DNA of 48,556 nucleotides from Acidimicrobiia bacterium (GTDB lineage: Bacteria; Actinomycetota; Acidimicrobiia; Acidimicrobiales; AC-14). How positions within the stretch are numbered: position 1 is the stretch's first letter; the number at the start of each line of letters is the position of its first letter. This document shows, one piece after another, positions 34,454-46,390 of this stretch. The translations under genes and the position numbers were made by a program. A model generated the notes under the pieces. That model worked only from the letters and a program-made list of their open reading frames with translations. It did no database searches and had not been told where the DNA came from. Location of the stretch: the NCBI GenBank assembly GCA_023264995.1, contig JAHFUR010000030.1:1-48556 (forward strand), given 5' to 3'.

Positions 34454-35380
34454 TCCCTACCAGATCGGCGACCCGAGCGACACCGTGGCGCCGGCACCAT
34501 CGCTCCAGCTCGCCGAGGATCCGCGCCGGCGCCCGGGGGTCGGCGAAGGTGGCCGTGCCCACCTCGACGGCCGATGCGCCGGCCAGCAGCAGCTCGACGG
34601 CATGGTCGCCGGTGGCGACACCACCCACGCCGACCACTGCGGCGTCGGGGAACGCCGTGCACACGTCGTAGACCGCCCGGACGGCCACCGGGCGGATCGC
34701 CGGCCCCGAGAGGCCGCCGCCACCGGCACCGAGGCGGGGCCGGCGGGTCTCGACGTCGATGGCCATGCCCATGACGGTGTTGACCAGGGTGAGGGCGTCG
34801 GCGCCGGCCGCCAGGGCGGCGCCGGCGATCTCGGTCAGGTCGGTGACGTTGGGGCTCAGCTTGGCCCAGCGAGGCCGACCACAGCCCGCCGTCGCGGCCA
34901 CCGCCTCGGCCGTGAGCGTGGCCGAGTGGGCGAACATGGCTCGCCGGCTTTCGACATTGGGGCAGCTCAGGTTGACCTCGACTGCCACCACCTCGGCAGG
35001 GGCGCCGGCCAGGGCGTCGGCCGCCTTCTCGTAGGCCTCGATGGTGAAACCCCAGATGCTGGCCACCACCCGGGCGCCGGTGGCGAGCAGGGCTGGCAGC
35101 TCGTCGGCCAGCCAGGCCTCGACCCCGGGGTTCTGCAGGCCGACGCTGTTGAGCATGCCGGCGTCGACCTCGGTGACCCGGGGTGCCGGGTTGCCACCCC
35201 ACGGTTCGGCCGACAACGACTTCACCACCACCGCGCCGAGCGACGACAGGTCCATGTACCGGGCCAGCTCGGCCCCGTGGCCGGCGGTGCCCGAGGCGGT
35301 CAGCACCGGGTTGGCCAGGCGGACCGAGCCGACCGACGTCGACAGGTCTACGCTCTTGTCGGGCCGGCCTCCCGGGCCGC

Positions 35381-35384
<4 letters not shown>
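34434..35384 (-). CDS. pyrD: dihydroorotate dehydrogenase, class 1B type
   Basis: This 316-residue FMN enzyme oxidises dihydroorotate. The active-site base is cysteine C141 in EVNLSCPNV, as in class 1B enzymes, which normally work with the iron-sulfur/FAD subunit PyrK. No pyrK lies between carB and pyrD or elsewhere in the window. GTG 35384 overlaps the carB stop as GTGA. The first nine or so residues (MSGPGGRPD) come from a half copy of the arg/pyr junction element; the family core begins at [17 protein letters not shown]. Confidence 0.95.
35361..35383 (-). repeat. half copy of arg/pyr junction element (carB/pyrD)
   Basis: On the minus strand TGAGCGGCCCGGGAGGCCGG begins at the carB stop codon and repeats the hairpin core of the full elements (CGGCC-CGGGA-GGCCG). 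The right half with HSPG and the second hairpin is absent, and the frame continues into pyrD. Confidence 0.75.
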
Positions 35385-38675
<3,291 letters not shown>

Positions 38676-38692
<17 letters not shown>

Positions 38693-39830
38693 GACTGCCT
38701 TTCGAGGGTGACCGCATCAGCTCTCGGAACTCCTCGAAGAGATAGCGGGCATCGTGGGGGCCGGGCCCGGCCTCGGGGTGGTACTGCACGCTGAAGGCCG
38801 GGATCTCCCGGCAGCGCAGCCCCTCGACCACACCGTCGTTGAGGTTGACGTGGGTCACGTCGGCGGCGTCGACCGAGCCCTGGGTCACCGCGTAGTTGTG
38901 GTTCTGGCTGGTGATCTCAACGGCCCTGTCGCGTAGGCGCATGACCGGGTGGTTGCCGCCGTGGTGGCCGAACGGGAGCTTGTAGGTCTGGCCCCCGAGG
39001 GCGGCGGCCAGCAGTTGGTGGCCGAGGCAGATGCCGAAGATCGGCACCTGGCCGAGCAGCGAGCCGATGGTGGCGATGGCGTAGGTGACGGCGGCCGGGT
39101 CGCCCGGCCCGTTCGACAGGAACACCCCGTCGACCGGCTGCAGCAGGAGCTCCTGCGCCGGCGTGGACGCCGGGACCACGTCGACCGTGGCGATCTCGCC
39201 GAGCTGGCGCAGGATGCTGGTCTTGATGCCGAAGTCGTAGGCCACGACCCGCAGCGGCCCGTCGCCGACGGTGTAACGGACGGGCGTGGTCACGCCGGCC
39301 ACCAGGTCCACACCGTCGGTGCCCCGCTCGGCGAGCGCCGCGGCCCGCAGGGTGGCCTCGTCCGCAGTGCCGAACGCACAGGGCATGGCGCCGGCGTCGC
39401 GGATGTGGCGGGTGAGCCGGCGGGTGTCGATGCCGGTGATGCCCGGCACGCCGTGGGTGGCCAGCCAGGTCCCCAGATCCACGGTGGACCGCCAGTTCGA
39501 GGGCCGCCGGGCCAGCTCCCGCACGATCACGCCCCGGCAGAAGGGCCGGGCGCTCTCGTAGTCGGCGTCGCTGATCCCGTAGTTGCCGATGTGGGGGTAG
39601 GTGAAGGCGATCACCTGGCCGGCGTAGGACGGGTCGGTGATGACCTCCTGGTACCCGGACAGCACGGTGTTGAACACCACCTCACCCGTCGCCACCTCGA
39701 CCGCCGCGCCCATGGCCTCGCCCTCGAACACCGTGCCGTCGGCGAGGACGAGGTGCGCCTCCACCCCTTCGTTCTGGTGACGGTTCGACACGCCCGAACG
39801 TGTCCGATCGTCACCAGTTGCGGGGGTCAC
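38676..39830 (-). CDS. carA: carbamoyl-phosphate synthase small subunit
   Basis: The glutaminase subunit (384 residues from GTG 39830) feeds ammonia to CarB. The class I amidotransferase triad is seen in [10 protein letters not shown] (nucleophile cysteine) and [13 protein letters not shown] (His and Glu). GTG 39830 overlaps the stop of the small ORF at 39827-39898. The family core starts about 23 residues later at [15 protein letters not shown], where another GTG occurs. The extra residues are encoded by a strong hairpin, so the true start is uncertain. Confidence 0.94.
39774..39817 (-). promoter_or_regulatory. nested hairpin at the 5' end of carA
   Basis: CTGGTGACG (39774-39782) pairs perfectly with CGTCACCAG (39809-39817), and inside it GACACG (39787-39792) pairs with CGTGTC (39799-39804). 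It falls in the extension before the conserved start of CarA and directly follows junction element C. A similar outer stem lies upstream of mog. It may control carA translation. Confidence 0.55.
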
Positions 39831-39898
39831 CGGTCCACGCTCCCGTTGGGAGCGCGTCCCGGTGAGTGCTTGCTGGACCGGCCTCCCGGGCCGGTCAC
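39827..39898 (-). CDS. coupled small ORF between pyrC and carA
   Basis: This 23-codon frame starts at a GTG overlapping the pyrC stop (GTGA) and ends at a TGA overlapping the GTG start of carA (GTGA). The peptide begins MTGPGGRS, contains KHSPGR and ends SVDR. It is clearly related to the two small ORFs in the arginine operon, and it has one more codon. Translation would couple pyrC to carA. Confidence 0.6.
   Translation of the reverse strand: MTGPGGRSSKHSPGRAPNGSVDR
39827..39898 (-). repeat. arg/pyr junction element, copy C
   Basis: On the minus strand the first 23 bases from the stop are identical to copy A, forming GACCGGCC-CGGGA-GGCCGGTC. Hairpin 2 is CGCTCCC-AAC-GGGAGCG, unlike copies A and B in sequence but fully paired. 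The outer stem TCACCGG/CCGGTGA is perfect and includes the carA GTG. Compared with copy B, the central T-A pair is C-G, a compensatory change. Confidence 0.7.
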
Positions 39899-41184
39899 CG
39901 CTGCGCCTTCCCGTCGACCACGACCGGTTCGCCCCGCAGCACGGTGTGGCGCACGCGGCCGGTAAGCGTGCGGCCGGCGTAGGGCGTGTTGCGCGACCGG
40001 CTGGCCAGGGCGCCGGCGTCGACGACCCATGCCGCCGCCGGGTCGAACACGCACAGGTTGGCCGGGCGGCCCTCGGCCACCGGGCCCCCGTGGGCCAGCT
40101 CGAGGCCGGCGATGCGGGCCGGGTTCCAGGAAAGGAGGGCGAGGATGGTGTGCAGGGGGAGCTCCAGCTCGGTGAGGGCGAGGGCCAGGGCGGTCTCGAG
40201 GCCGAGCATGCCGGGCCGGGCCTGGTCGAAAGGGACGTCCTTGTGCTCGGCGGCGTGGGGGGCGTGGTCGGTGGCGATGGCGTCGATGGTGCCGTCGGCC
40301 AGGCCGGCCTTGACCGCGGCCACATCCACGGCCGTGCGCAGCGGCGGGTTGACCTTGAAGGCGGTGCCGTAGCCGGCGACGTCGGCATCGGTGAGGCTGA
40401 AGTGGTGAGGGGCGGCCTCGGCCGTGACGGCCAGGCCTTCGACCTTGGCCGCCCGCACCGCGGCGATCGAGCCGGCGGTGGACAAATGGAGGAAGTGCAC
40501 CCGCCCGCCGGTGAGGCGGGCCAGGGCGATGTCGCGGGCCACCATCAGCTCCTCGGCCTCCGCCGGCTGGCCGGGGATCCCGAGGCGGCTCGACCACTCC
40601 CCCTCGTGCATGTGGCCGCCGGCGGCCAGCACCTTGTCCTCGCAGTGCTGGGCCAGGGTCACGCCGAGCGAGGACGCGTACTCCAGCGCCCGGCGCATGA
40701 GCCGGGCGTCCTGCACGCCGTCGCCGTCGTCGGTGAACAACCGCACACCCAGGTCGGCCATCTCGCCGAAGGGAGCCAGCTCCTTGCCCTGGCGGCCCCG
40801 GGTGATGGCACCGGCCACCCGCACGTCGCAGGTCGACGTGGCACCGAGCTCGAGGACCTCCCGCACGGCGGCGGCACTGTCCAGCGCCGGCTCGGTGTTG
40901 GGCATGGCCACCACCGCGGTGTACCCGCCGAGGGCCGCGGCCCGGGCCCCGGACTCGACCGTCTCCGCCTCCTCCCGGCCCGGCTGGCGCAGGTGGGTGT
41001 GGAGGTCGACCAGCCCCGGCGCCACGACGCAGCCGCCGGCATCGAGCACGGTGGCGCCGGCCGGCGCGTCGAGGTCGGCGCCCACGGCGCGCACCAGGCC
41101 GGCGGCCACGAGCACGTCGGCCACGCGCTCGCCGGTGGCGTCGACCACTCGGCCACCCCTGAGCAGCACGACCAGGTCAGCCAC
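39895..41184 (-). CDS. pyrC: dihydroorotase
   Basis: This 429-residue zinc amidohydrolase closes the dihydroorotate ring. The metal site starts with [13 protein letters not shown], followed by [10 protein letters not shown], the HCED stretch, [10 protein letters not shown] and TDHAPH. GTG 41184 overlaps the pyrB stop by 8 bases. The stop overlaps the small ORF at 39827-39898. Confidence 0.97.
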   Translation of the reverse strand: MADLVVLLRGGRVVDATGERVADVLVAAGLVRAVGADLDAPAGATVLDAGGCVVAPGLVDLHTHLRQPGREEAETVESGARAAALGGYTAVVAMPNTEPALDSAAAVREVLELGATSTCDVRVAGAITRGRQGKELAPFGEMADLGVRLFTDDGDGVQDARLMRRALEYASSLGVTLAQHCEDKVLAAGGHMHEGEWSSRLGIPGQPAEAEELMVARDIALARLTGGRVHFLHLSTAGSIAAVRAAKVEGLAVTAEAAPHHFSLTDADVAGYGTAFKVNPPLRTAVDVAAVKAGLADGTIDAIATDHAPHAAEHKDVPFDQARPGMLGLETALALALTELELPLHTILALLSWNPARIAGLELAHGGPVAEGRPANLCVFDPAAAWVVDAGALASRSRNTPYAGRTLTGRVRHTVLRGEPVVVDGKAQR

Positions 41185-42112
41185 GGGGCTCCGATCGTCC
41201 GCTCGGGCCCTGGCCGAGCAGGAGGAACAGGACCGCCATCCGCACGGCGACGCCGTTGGCCACCTGGCGGGTGATGAGCGAGCGAGGCAGGTCGGCCACG
41301 TCGGCGGCGATCTCGACGCCCCGGTTGATCGGTCCGGGGTGCATGACGACGGCATCGTCGGGCAGCATCCGTACGCGGTCGCCGGTCAGGCCGAAGCGGG
41401 CTGTGTACTCACGCAGCGACGGCAGCAGGGCCTCGCTCTGACGCTCGGCCTGCATGCGCAGGAGATAGACCACGTCGACTTTCGGCAGCACGCTGTCGAG
41501 GTCGGCGCTGACCTCCACCGGCCAGCCAGCCAGGCTCGGGGGGAGCAACGTCGGCGGGGCGACGAGGGTGACCTCGGCCCCGAGCATGGTGAAGGCCAGC
41601 ACGTTGGAGCGGGCCACCCGGGAGTGCTTCACGTCGCCCACGACGGCGATGCGCAGGCCGAGCAGCGAGCCCCGCCGGCCACGGATCGTGTAGCAGTCGA
41701 GCAGGGCCTGGGTGGGGTGCTCGTGCCACCCGTCGCCGGCGTTGATCACCGAGCAACCGACCCAGGAGGCCACCTGCCAGGGCACCCCGGCCGAGCCGTG
41801 GCGGACGACGAGGGCGTCGACCCCCATGGCCTCGATGGTCCGGCAGGTGTCGAGGAGCGACTCGCCTTTCTTGGCCGACGAGGTCGACACCGCGAAGTTC
41901 ATGGTGTCGGCCGAGAGGCGCTTGGCCGCCATCTCGAACGACAGCCGGGTCCGGGTGGAGTCCTCGTAGAACAGCGACACCACCGTCTTGCCGCGCAGCG
42001 CCGGCACCCGGGGAATGGCCCGCTCCGACACCTCCACGAACGAGTCGGTCATCCGCATGACCTCTTCGATCCCGTCCGCCCCCAGGTCGGCGATGGAGAG
42101 CAGGTGCTTCAA
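41177..42112 (-). CDS. pyrB: aspartate carbamoyltransferase catalytic chain
   Basis: This 311-residue enzyme commits carbamoyl phosphate to pyrimidines. STRTR in [26 protein letters not shown] and [10 protein letters not shown] are present. No regulatory pyrI is near. TTG 42112 overlaps the pyrR stop as TTGA, giving [11 protein letters not shown], the family start. The C-terminal residues [10 protein letters not shown] are encoded by a fragment of the GC-rich repeat found in spoU and pyrR. Confidence 0.97.
   Translation of the reverse strand: MKHLLSIADLGADGIEEVMRMTDSFVEVSERAIPRVPALRGKTVVSLFYEDSTRTRLSFEMAAKRLSADTMNFAVSTSSAKKGESLLDTCRTIEAMGVDALVVRHGSAGVPWQVASWVGCSVINAGDGWHEHPTQALLDCYTIRGRRGSLLGLRIAVVGDVKHSRVARSNVLAFTMLGAEVTLVAPPTLLPPSLAGWPVEVSADLDSVLPKVDVVYLLRMQAERQSEALLPSLREYTARFGLTGDRVRMLPDDAVVMHPGPINRGVEIAADVADLPRSLITRQVANGVAVRMAVLFLLLGQGPSGRSEPRG
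41199..41212 (-). repeat. fragment of the GC-rich repeat at the end of pyrB
   Basis: CCGCTCGGGCCCTG on the plus strand is an exact 14-base match to the core of the 30-base repeat at 18181-18270. Here it is read in a different frame, as part of GQGPSGR. A chance match in GC-rich DNA cannot be excluded for this short copy. Confidence 0.5.
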
Positions 42113-42708
42113 TTCGCCCGCTCAGAGGGCCGCTCGGGCCCCCGTGGGTGCTTCTCGCCCACGTCGACACCGTCGTCCCGAACGTCGACGATCTCGTCGA
42201 TCCGGGTAGGGAGGTTCTTGCCCACGTAGTCGGGGCGGATGGGCAGCTCCCGGTGGCCCCGGTCGACCATCACCGCCAGCTGCACGGCACGCGGCCGGCC
42301 ATAGGCATTGAGCGCGTCAAGGGCGGCCCGCACCGTGCGCCCGGTGAACAGCACGTCGTCCACCAGGACGACGGTCAGACCCGTGAGGTCGAACGGTATG
42401 TCCGTGACCGCCTCGGGCAGGACCGGGCGCAGCCCGATGTCGTCGCGGAAAAGCGCCACGTCGATGCTGCCCGTGGGCACCGTGACGCCCTCGATGCGCG
42501 ACAGCGCCTCGGCCAGCCGCTGGGCCAGGGGCACGCCGCCGGTCTGCAGCCCGATCAGGACCACACCGTCGAGGCCGTGGTTGCGTTCGACGACCTCGTG
42601 GGCGATACGGGTGACGGCCCGGCGCAGGTCCTCGGCGTCCATGACCTGGCTGCGGGCAGAGAAAACGCCCCCGTACGGGGGCGTCGCTGCGCGCTCTCGC
42701 TCGGCCAT
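42109..42708 (-). CDS. pyrR: PyrR regulator / uracil phosphoribosyltransferase
   Basis: This 199-residue protein binds pyr mRNA when UMP is plentiful and may also have uracil phosphoribosyltransferase activity. The PRPP-binding motif is [18 protein letters not shown]- and [20 protein letters not shown]-type blocks match the family. ATG 42708 follows a GAAGAGGAG site. The first 22 codons precede the conserved [16 protein letters not shown] and include a terminator-like hairpin, so a start at ATG 42642 is an alternative. The C-terminus ([10 protein letters not shown]) is built from the GC-rich repeat. Confidence 0.94.
   Translation of the reverse strand: MAERERAATPPYGGVFSARSQVMDAEDLRRAVTRIAHEVVERNHGLDGVVLIGLQTGGVPLAQRLAEALSRIEGVTVPTGSIDVALFRDDIGLRPVLPEAVTDIPFDLTGLTVVLVDDVLFTGRTVRAALDALNAYGRPRAVQLAVMVDRGHRELPIRPDYVGKNLPTRIDEIVDVRDDGVDVGEKHPRGPERPSERAN
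42117..42142 (-). repeat. single GC-rich repeat unit at the pyrR 3' end
   Basis: CCCGCTCAGAGGGCCGCTCG followed by GGCCCC on the plus strand differs by one base over 24 from the spoU repeat units at 18181-18270. It encodes GPERPSER at the C-terminus of PyrR, immediately before the overlapping pyrB start. Confidence 0.8.
42662..42684 (-). terminator. pyr attenuator terminator inside the pyrR 5' region
   Basis: ACGCCCCC (42665-42672) and GGGGGCGT (42677-42684) form an 8-base stem with a GTAC loop, followed on the minus strand by TTTTC. It lies within codons 9-14 counted from ATG 42708. The five Cs just upstream of the start (near 42711-42715) could form an alternative pair with the G run. A terminator overlapping the first codons of the regulator is unusual. 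Confidence 0.65.
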
Positions 42709-42727
42709 GCGGGGGTCGGCTCCTCTT

Positions 42728-42759
42728 CCGTGCCGGCCTCACAGGACCAGCGTTAACGG
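42728..42759 (-). promoter_or_regulatory. PyrR-binding RNA stem-loop
   Basis: The minus strand reads GGTCCTGTGAGGCC (42735-42748), matching the known PyrR-binding consensus ARUCCNGNGAGGYU from UCC onward. It sits in a stem CCGT-(bulge)-GCTGG...CCGGC-ACGG with TCCTGTGAGG as the loop side, the expected architecture. It lies about 20 bases upstream of the pyrR start codon and about 45 before the terminator. Confidence 0.78.
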
Positions 42760-42779
42760 CTCACTCCGAGCGTAGCGCG

Positions 42780-43322
42780 TCAGGGCAGGATGGCTGCGAC
42801 CTCTAGGACAAGGTCGGGGAATACCAGGGGCGCCAGCGAGTCCCCAGCGCGTCGCTCCTGGCGCTCGGCCCCACGCGCCACATGGACGACGTTGGCAATC
42901 AGGTCGACGACCCAGACCTCGGGCACGCCGCCGGCGATATACAGCGGCATCTTGCGCAGCAGGTCATGCCGTAGCGACGTGTCGGCCACCTCGATCACGA
43001 GGAGCACGTCAGGCGGCATGGCGTGGTGGTCGGCGTAAAAGTTGGCTCGAGGACGCAGGAGCACCACATCGGGCTGCGGCTGGCTCAACTCGCCCACCTG
43101 GACCGGGTGCTGCACGCCGACGATCGCTCGCTCGTTGACGGCCGGCAGGACCAGTTGTGTCAGGCGCATGACGCACGCGGCATGGCGGGACCCAATGGGT
43201 GACATCTCGAAGACCTCCCCGTCGACCAGTTCGACGCGGTCGTCAGGTTCGAAGACGTCAGCCTCGGCCATGCGGTGATAGTCCTTCACCGTGAACCGGT
43301 ACGTCGTGGGACTGAAAGCCAC
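42780..43322 (-). CDS. Uma2-family putative nuclease (DUF820)
   Basis: This 180-residue protein has the restriction-endonuclease-like fold of the Uma2 family: VKDYHRMAEADVFEPDDRVELVDGEVFEMSPIGSRH, then QPDVVLLRP and LLVIEVADTSLRHDL, the D...ExA arrangement of the PD-(D/E)XK site, and the typical IPEVWVVDL-like segment (VPEVWVVDLIANVVHV). GTG 43322 was chosen over ATG 43349 because a TATACT box lies exactly six bases upstream. The biological role of this widespread family is unclear. It ends at the pyr leader. Confidence 0.85.
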   Translation of the reverse strand: MAFSPTTYRFTVKDYHRMAEADVFEPDDRVELVDGEVFEMSPIGSRHAACVMRLTQLVLPAVNERAIVGVQHPVQVGELSQPQPDVVLLRPRANFYADHHAMPPDVLLVIEVADTSLRHDLLRKMPLYIAGGVPEVWVVDLIANVVHVARGAERQERRAGDSLAPLVFPDLVLEVAAILP

Positions 43323-43328
43323 GAAGCG

Positions 43329-43334
43329 AGTATA
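43329..43334 (-). promoter_or_regulatory. -10 box for the leaderless Uma2 gene
   Basis: TATACT on the minus strand is followed by six bases and GTG 43322. It sits in the 16-base gap shared with the diverging gene at 43339, so the two promoters must overlap. Confidence 0.5.
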
Positions 43335-43338
43335 GCCA

Positions 43339-43785
43339 ATGTCGCACACTGACGATGTACTTCATGCTGCCGGTGACCAGGCGCTCGCCGCCGGCCACAA
43401 GATGCTCGACCACGTCGCCCTTACCGCCACCTGCGAGGCCCAGGGGCTCACCCACGACCAGTGGTTCGGCGGCCTGGTGGAGCTGCGAGAGCGCAAACTG
43501 GTACAGATGCGCGCCTACGACGACAAGGTGGCACTGCTGGCCCTCACCCAGACCGGGCTCTGGGCCTACGCCACCCGCTTCCGGGCCGACCTGGCCGATG
43601 TCACCGAGCGCCTCCTGGACGTGCTCGACCAGGTGGAACCGAACGTCGCCCTCCCCCTCGGTGCGGAGATCGACGCCTCGCCGCTACTGGTGGAGGCCGT
43701 CCTCGAGCACCTGGCCGGCCGGCGCCTCGTGATCTTCAGCCGCGTCGGCGCCGACAGCTTCCGCATCCATCGCTTCACCGGCTGA
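43339..43785 (+). CDS. hypothetical protein, possibly winged-helix
   Basis: This 148-residue soluble protein has a basic, mixed-helix first half (LDHVALTATCEAQGLTHDQWFGGLVELRERKLVQM) that looks like a winged-helix unit, a central LTQTGLWAYATRFRADL stretch and a second helix-strand unit (SPLLVEAVLEHLAGRRLVIFSRVGADSFRIHRF). ATG 43339 is 16 bases from the diverging Uma2 gene. The last 102 bases overlap the 3' end of nusB on the other strand. I do not recognise a family; the codon pattern looks genuine. Confidence 0.6.
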   Translation: MSHTDDVLHAAGDQALAAGHKMLDHVALTATCEAQGLTHDQWFGGLVELRERKLVQMRAYDDKVALLALTQTGLWAYATRFRADLADVTERLLDVLDQVEPNVALPLGAEIDASPLLVEAVLEHLAGRRLVIFSRVGADSFRIHRFTG

Positions 43786-44190
43786 GCTCTCGGGCCGTAC
43801 GGCCTCGCCGATGCGGGCCAGCATGCCGTTCACGAACCGGCTCGACTCGTCGGTCGAGAAGCGCTGCGCCAGTTCGACGGCCTCGGAGATGAGGGCGCCG
43901 GTGGGCACGTCGGGCCGGTAGAGCAGCTCGAAGATGCCCATGCGCAGGAGGGCGCGGTCGAGCGCCGGCATGCGGTCGATGGTCCAGTCCCTGGCGTACC
44001 GGGTGATGAAGCCATCGAGCTCGGCCATGTGCGCCCCCACGCCGGCCACGACCTCGCACGCGAACGGGACCGGCTCGACCGGGAGGCCGGCGAGGACGGC
44101 GGCTGGGGTGATGTCCTTGCTCTCCGCCTCGTACAGCAGCGACAGGGCTCGCTCGCGGGCCTGCCGGCGGCTCCCCGCTTGGTCAGGCAC
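43684..44190 (-). CDS. nusB: transcription antitermination factor NusB
   Basis: NusB (168 residues) acts with S10 on boxA RNA during rRNA transcription. Family blocks are RRQARERALSLLYEAE, the DWTIDRMPALDRALLRMGIFELLYRPDVPTGALISEAVELAQRFS stretch and SSRFVNGMLARIGE. The core ends near residue 130; a further 35 or so acidic residues (SSAGEAMDAEAVGADAAEDHE) form an extension that overlaps the opposing hypothetical gene. Start is GTG 44190, two bases after efp. Confidence 0.95.
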   Translation of the reverse strand: MPDQAGSRRQARERALSLLYEAESKDITPAAVLAGLPVEPVPFACEVVAGVGAHMAELDGFITRYARDWTIDRMPALDRALLRMGIFELLYRPDVPTGALISEAVELAQRFSTDESSRFVNGMLARIGEAVRPESSAGEAMDAEAVGADAAEDHEAPAGQVLEDGLHQ

Positions 44191-44192
44191 GC

Positions 44193-44753
44193 CTACACAC
44201 GGGTGAGGTACTCGCCACTGCGGGTGTCGACCTTGATGCGGTCGGCCGGGTTGACGAACAGCGGGACCTGGACGACGAGGCCGGTCTCCAAGGTGGCCGG
44301 TTTGCGGGCCCCCGACACCCGGTCACCCTGCACGCCCGGCTCGGTCTCGGTGACCGTCAGCTCCACCGACGCCGGCAGGTCGACGCCGACGACCTGCTCG
44401 TTGTAGATCTGCAGCACGGCCGAGTCGCCCTCGCGCAGGTAATTGGTGGCGTCGCCCAGCGTCGGCGCGTCCACGTTCATCTGGTCGTAGGACGAGTTGT
44501 CCATGAACACGTAGTGCTCGGTCTCGCGGTAGAGGTACTGCATCTCCCGCTTGTCAATGATGGCCTGGTCGAGCTTCTCGTCGGCCCGGTACGTGCGGTC
44601 GAGCACGGCCCCGGTGCGCACGTTCTTGAGCTTGGTGCGCACGAAGGCACCGCCCTTGCCCGGCTTCACGTGCTGGAACTCGACGACGGTGAACAACCCC
44701 TCGGGCAGGTCGAGGGCCATGCCGTTGCGCAGGTCGTTGGTGGACACGTTCAT
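44193..44753 (-). CDS. efp: elongation factor P
   Basis: EF-P (186 residues) rescues ribosomes stalled at proline runs. It has three beta-barrel domains; the tip loop is VKPGKGGAFVRTK, with K33 as the site that is modified in some bacteria, and RVSGARKPATLETGLVVQVPLFV marks domain III. ATG 44753 follows a GAGAGGG site. It sits in the usual aroQ-pepQ-efp-nusB order. Confidence 0.98.
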   Translation of the reverse strand: MNVSTNDLRNGMALDLPEGLFTVVEFQHVKPGKGGAFVRTKLKNVRTGAVLDRTYRADEKLDQAIIDKREMQYLYRETEHYVFMDNSSYDQMNVDAPTLGDATNYLREGDSAVLQIYNEQVVGVDLPASVELTVTETEPGVQGDRVSGARKPATLETGLVVQVPLFVNPADRIKVDTRSGEYLTRV

Positions 44754-44838
44754 GGGCCTACCCTCTCACGATTGTCGGCCCATGATTGTTGGCCGGAACG
44801 GCCGCCGCCGCGTTCGGGCACGCAGTCGGCCGGGCCGT

Positions 44839-45939
44839 TCATACGACGACGAGCTCCTTGGGGGCATTGGTAAAGACGAGGCAGCCCTCGTCGGTGACGA
44901 CCATCGTGTCCTCGATGCGGACGCCGCCGTGCTCGGGGAGGTACACCCCGGGTTCGACGGTGACGACGTGGCCGGCCACCAGGGTATCTGTCGAAACCGA
45001 CGACACCCTCGGATCCTCGTGGATCTCCAGCCCGACACCGTGCCCGGTGCTGTGCAGGAACGCCTCGGCCCACCCCGCCTCGGCGATGATCGCCCGGCAC
45101 GCTTCGTCGACTGCCTTGCCCTCCACGCCGGCGCGCACCGCGTCCACGCCCGCCCGCTGGCTCTCCGCCACCACGTCGACCATCCGGCGGGCCGTGGCCG
45201 ACGCCGGCTGGCCGACGCAGAAGGTGCGGGTCATGTCCGAGCAGTACCCCTCGACGATGGCGCCGAAGTCGACGACGACCAGCTCACCGGCGCCGATGCG
45301 CCGGTTGCTCGGCCGGTGGTGGGGCTGGGCGCCGTTGGGGCCGGAGGCGACGATGGTCTCGAACGACGGTGCCGTCGCCCCGCCCCGCCGCATCTCGAAG
45401 TCCAGCTCCAGGGCGAACTCCTCCTCGGTCGGAGCCGCCGCCAGCCGGTGCAGGACCCGGGCCAGGGCCTCGTCGGCGATGGTGGCCGCCGCCGCCATCC
45501 GTTCCACCTCGCCGGCGTCCTTCACCTTGCGCAGCTCCTCCACCAACGATTCGGTGGCCACCAGCTCGGCGTCGGGGAACCAATCGGTGTCGTACCGGCG
45601 CTGCTGGGCCCAGCTCACGGCAGCGGCTTCGAGGCCGAGGCGGCCCAAGCCGGCGGCCTCCTCCTGCAGCGACTCCTTCTGGGCACCGGCGGTGAGGCCG
45701 ACACGGATCCGGGCCTCGACGCCGGCCCCGGCCAGTTCCGACGCCGATTGGTCCCGGTAGCGCCCGTCAGTGACGAAGACCACGTCGTCAGGCCGGACGA
45801 GCACCAGCGCCGCCGAGCCGGTGAACCCGGTCAGGTAGCGGATGTTGACCATGCGGGTCACGAGCAGGGCATCGCACTCGGCGCCGGCAAAGGCCTGGCG
45901 AAGCCGGGGGATGCGGGCGGCGACGTCCATGGGTCTCAT
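44839..45939 (-). CDS. pepQ: Xaa-Pro dipeptidase/aminopeptidase (M24 family)
   Basis: This 366-residue metallopeptidase removes residues next to proline. The N-terminal creatinase-like domain (1-135) begins at RIPRLRQAF, and the pita-bread catalytic domain has all five metal ligands: VVDFGAIVEGYCSDMTRT (two Asp), HSTGHGVGLEIHE (His), VEPGVY (Glu) and GVRIEDT (Glu). It lies 13 bases after aroQ. The 85 bases before efp hold no gene, only a GGCC-GGAAC-GGCC stem. Confidence 0.93.
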   Translation of the reverse strand: MRPMDVAARIPRLRQAFAGAECDALLVTRMVNIRYLTGFTGSAALVLVRPDDVVFVTDGRYRDQSASELAGAGVEARIRVGLTAGAQKESLQEEAAGLGRLGLEAAAVSWAQQRRYDTDWFPDAELVATESLVEELRKVKDAGEVERMAAAATIADEALARVLHRLAAAPTEEEFALELDFEMRRGGATAPSFETIVASGPNGAQPHHRPSNRRIGAGELVVVDFGAIVEGYCSDMTRTFCVGQPASATARRMVDVVAESQRAGVDAVRAGVEGKAVDEACRAIIAEAGWAEAFLHSTGHGVGLEIHEDPRVSSVSTDTLVAGHVVTVEPGVYLPEHGGVRIEDTMVVTDEGCLVFTNAPKELVVV

Positions 45940-45952
45940 GCCAGCAACTCTG

Positions 45953-46390
45953 TCACCTGAGGAGTCGGCCCACGGCTTCGACGGCCAGCCCGTAGCCGAG
46001 GCCCCCGAACCCGGCGATGACCCCGGTGGCCACCGGCGTCACAACCGAGGTGTGGCGCCACGGTTCGCGGGCCGCGGTGTTGGAGAGGTGGAGCTCGACG
46101 ACCGGGCCCTCGAAGGCGGCCAGGGCGTCGCGGAGCGACCACGAGTAGTGGGTCATCGCCGCCGCGTTCACGATGATGGCCGCCACCCGGCCCCGGGCAC
46201 CGTGGACGGCTTCGACGAGCGCGCCCTCATGGTTCGACTGGAGGTGCTCCAGCTCCAGTCCCAGGCCGGCGGCAACGTCGGAGGCCTGGGCCACGTGGTC
46301 GGCAAGGGTGGCCGCGCCGTAGATCTCGGGCTCCCGGATGCCCAGCAGGTTCAGGTTGGGCCCCGACAGGAGCAGGACGGTGACGGCCAT
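45953..46390 (-). CDS. aroQ: 3-dehydroquinate dehydratase, type II
   Basis: This 145-residue dodecameric enzyme of the shikimate pathway shows GPNLNLLGIREPEIYG (with the catalytic tyrosine), QSNHEGALVEAVH, NAAAMTHYSWSLRDAL and HLSNTAAREPWRHTSV. ATG 46390 shares one base with the aroB stop (TGATG). Confidence 0.97.
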   Translation of the reverse strand: MAVTVLLLSGPNLNLLGIREPEIYGAATLADHVAQASDVAAGLGLELEHLQSNHEGALVEAVHGARGRVAAIIVNAAAMTHYSWSLRDALAAFEGPVVELHLSNTAAREPWRHTSVVTPVATGVIAGFGGLGYGLAVEAVGRLLR

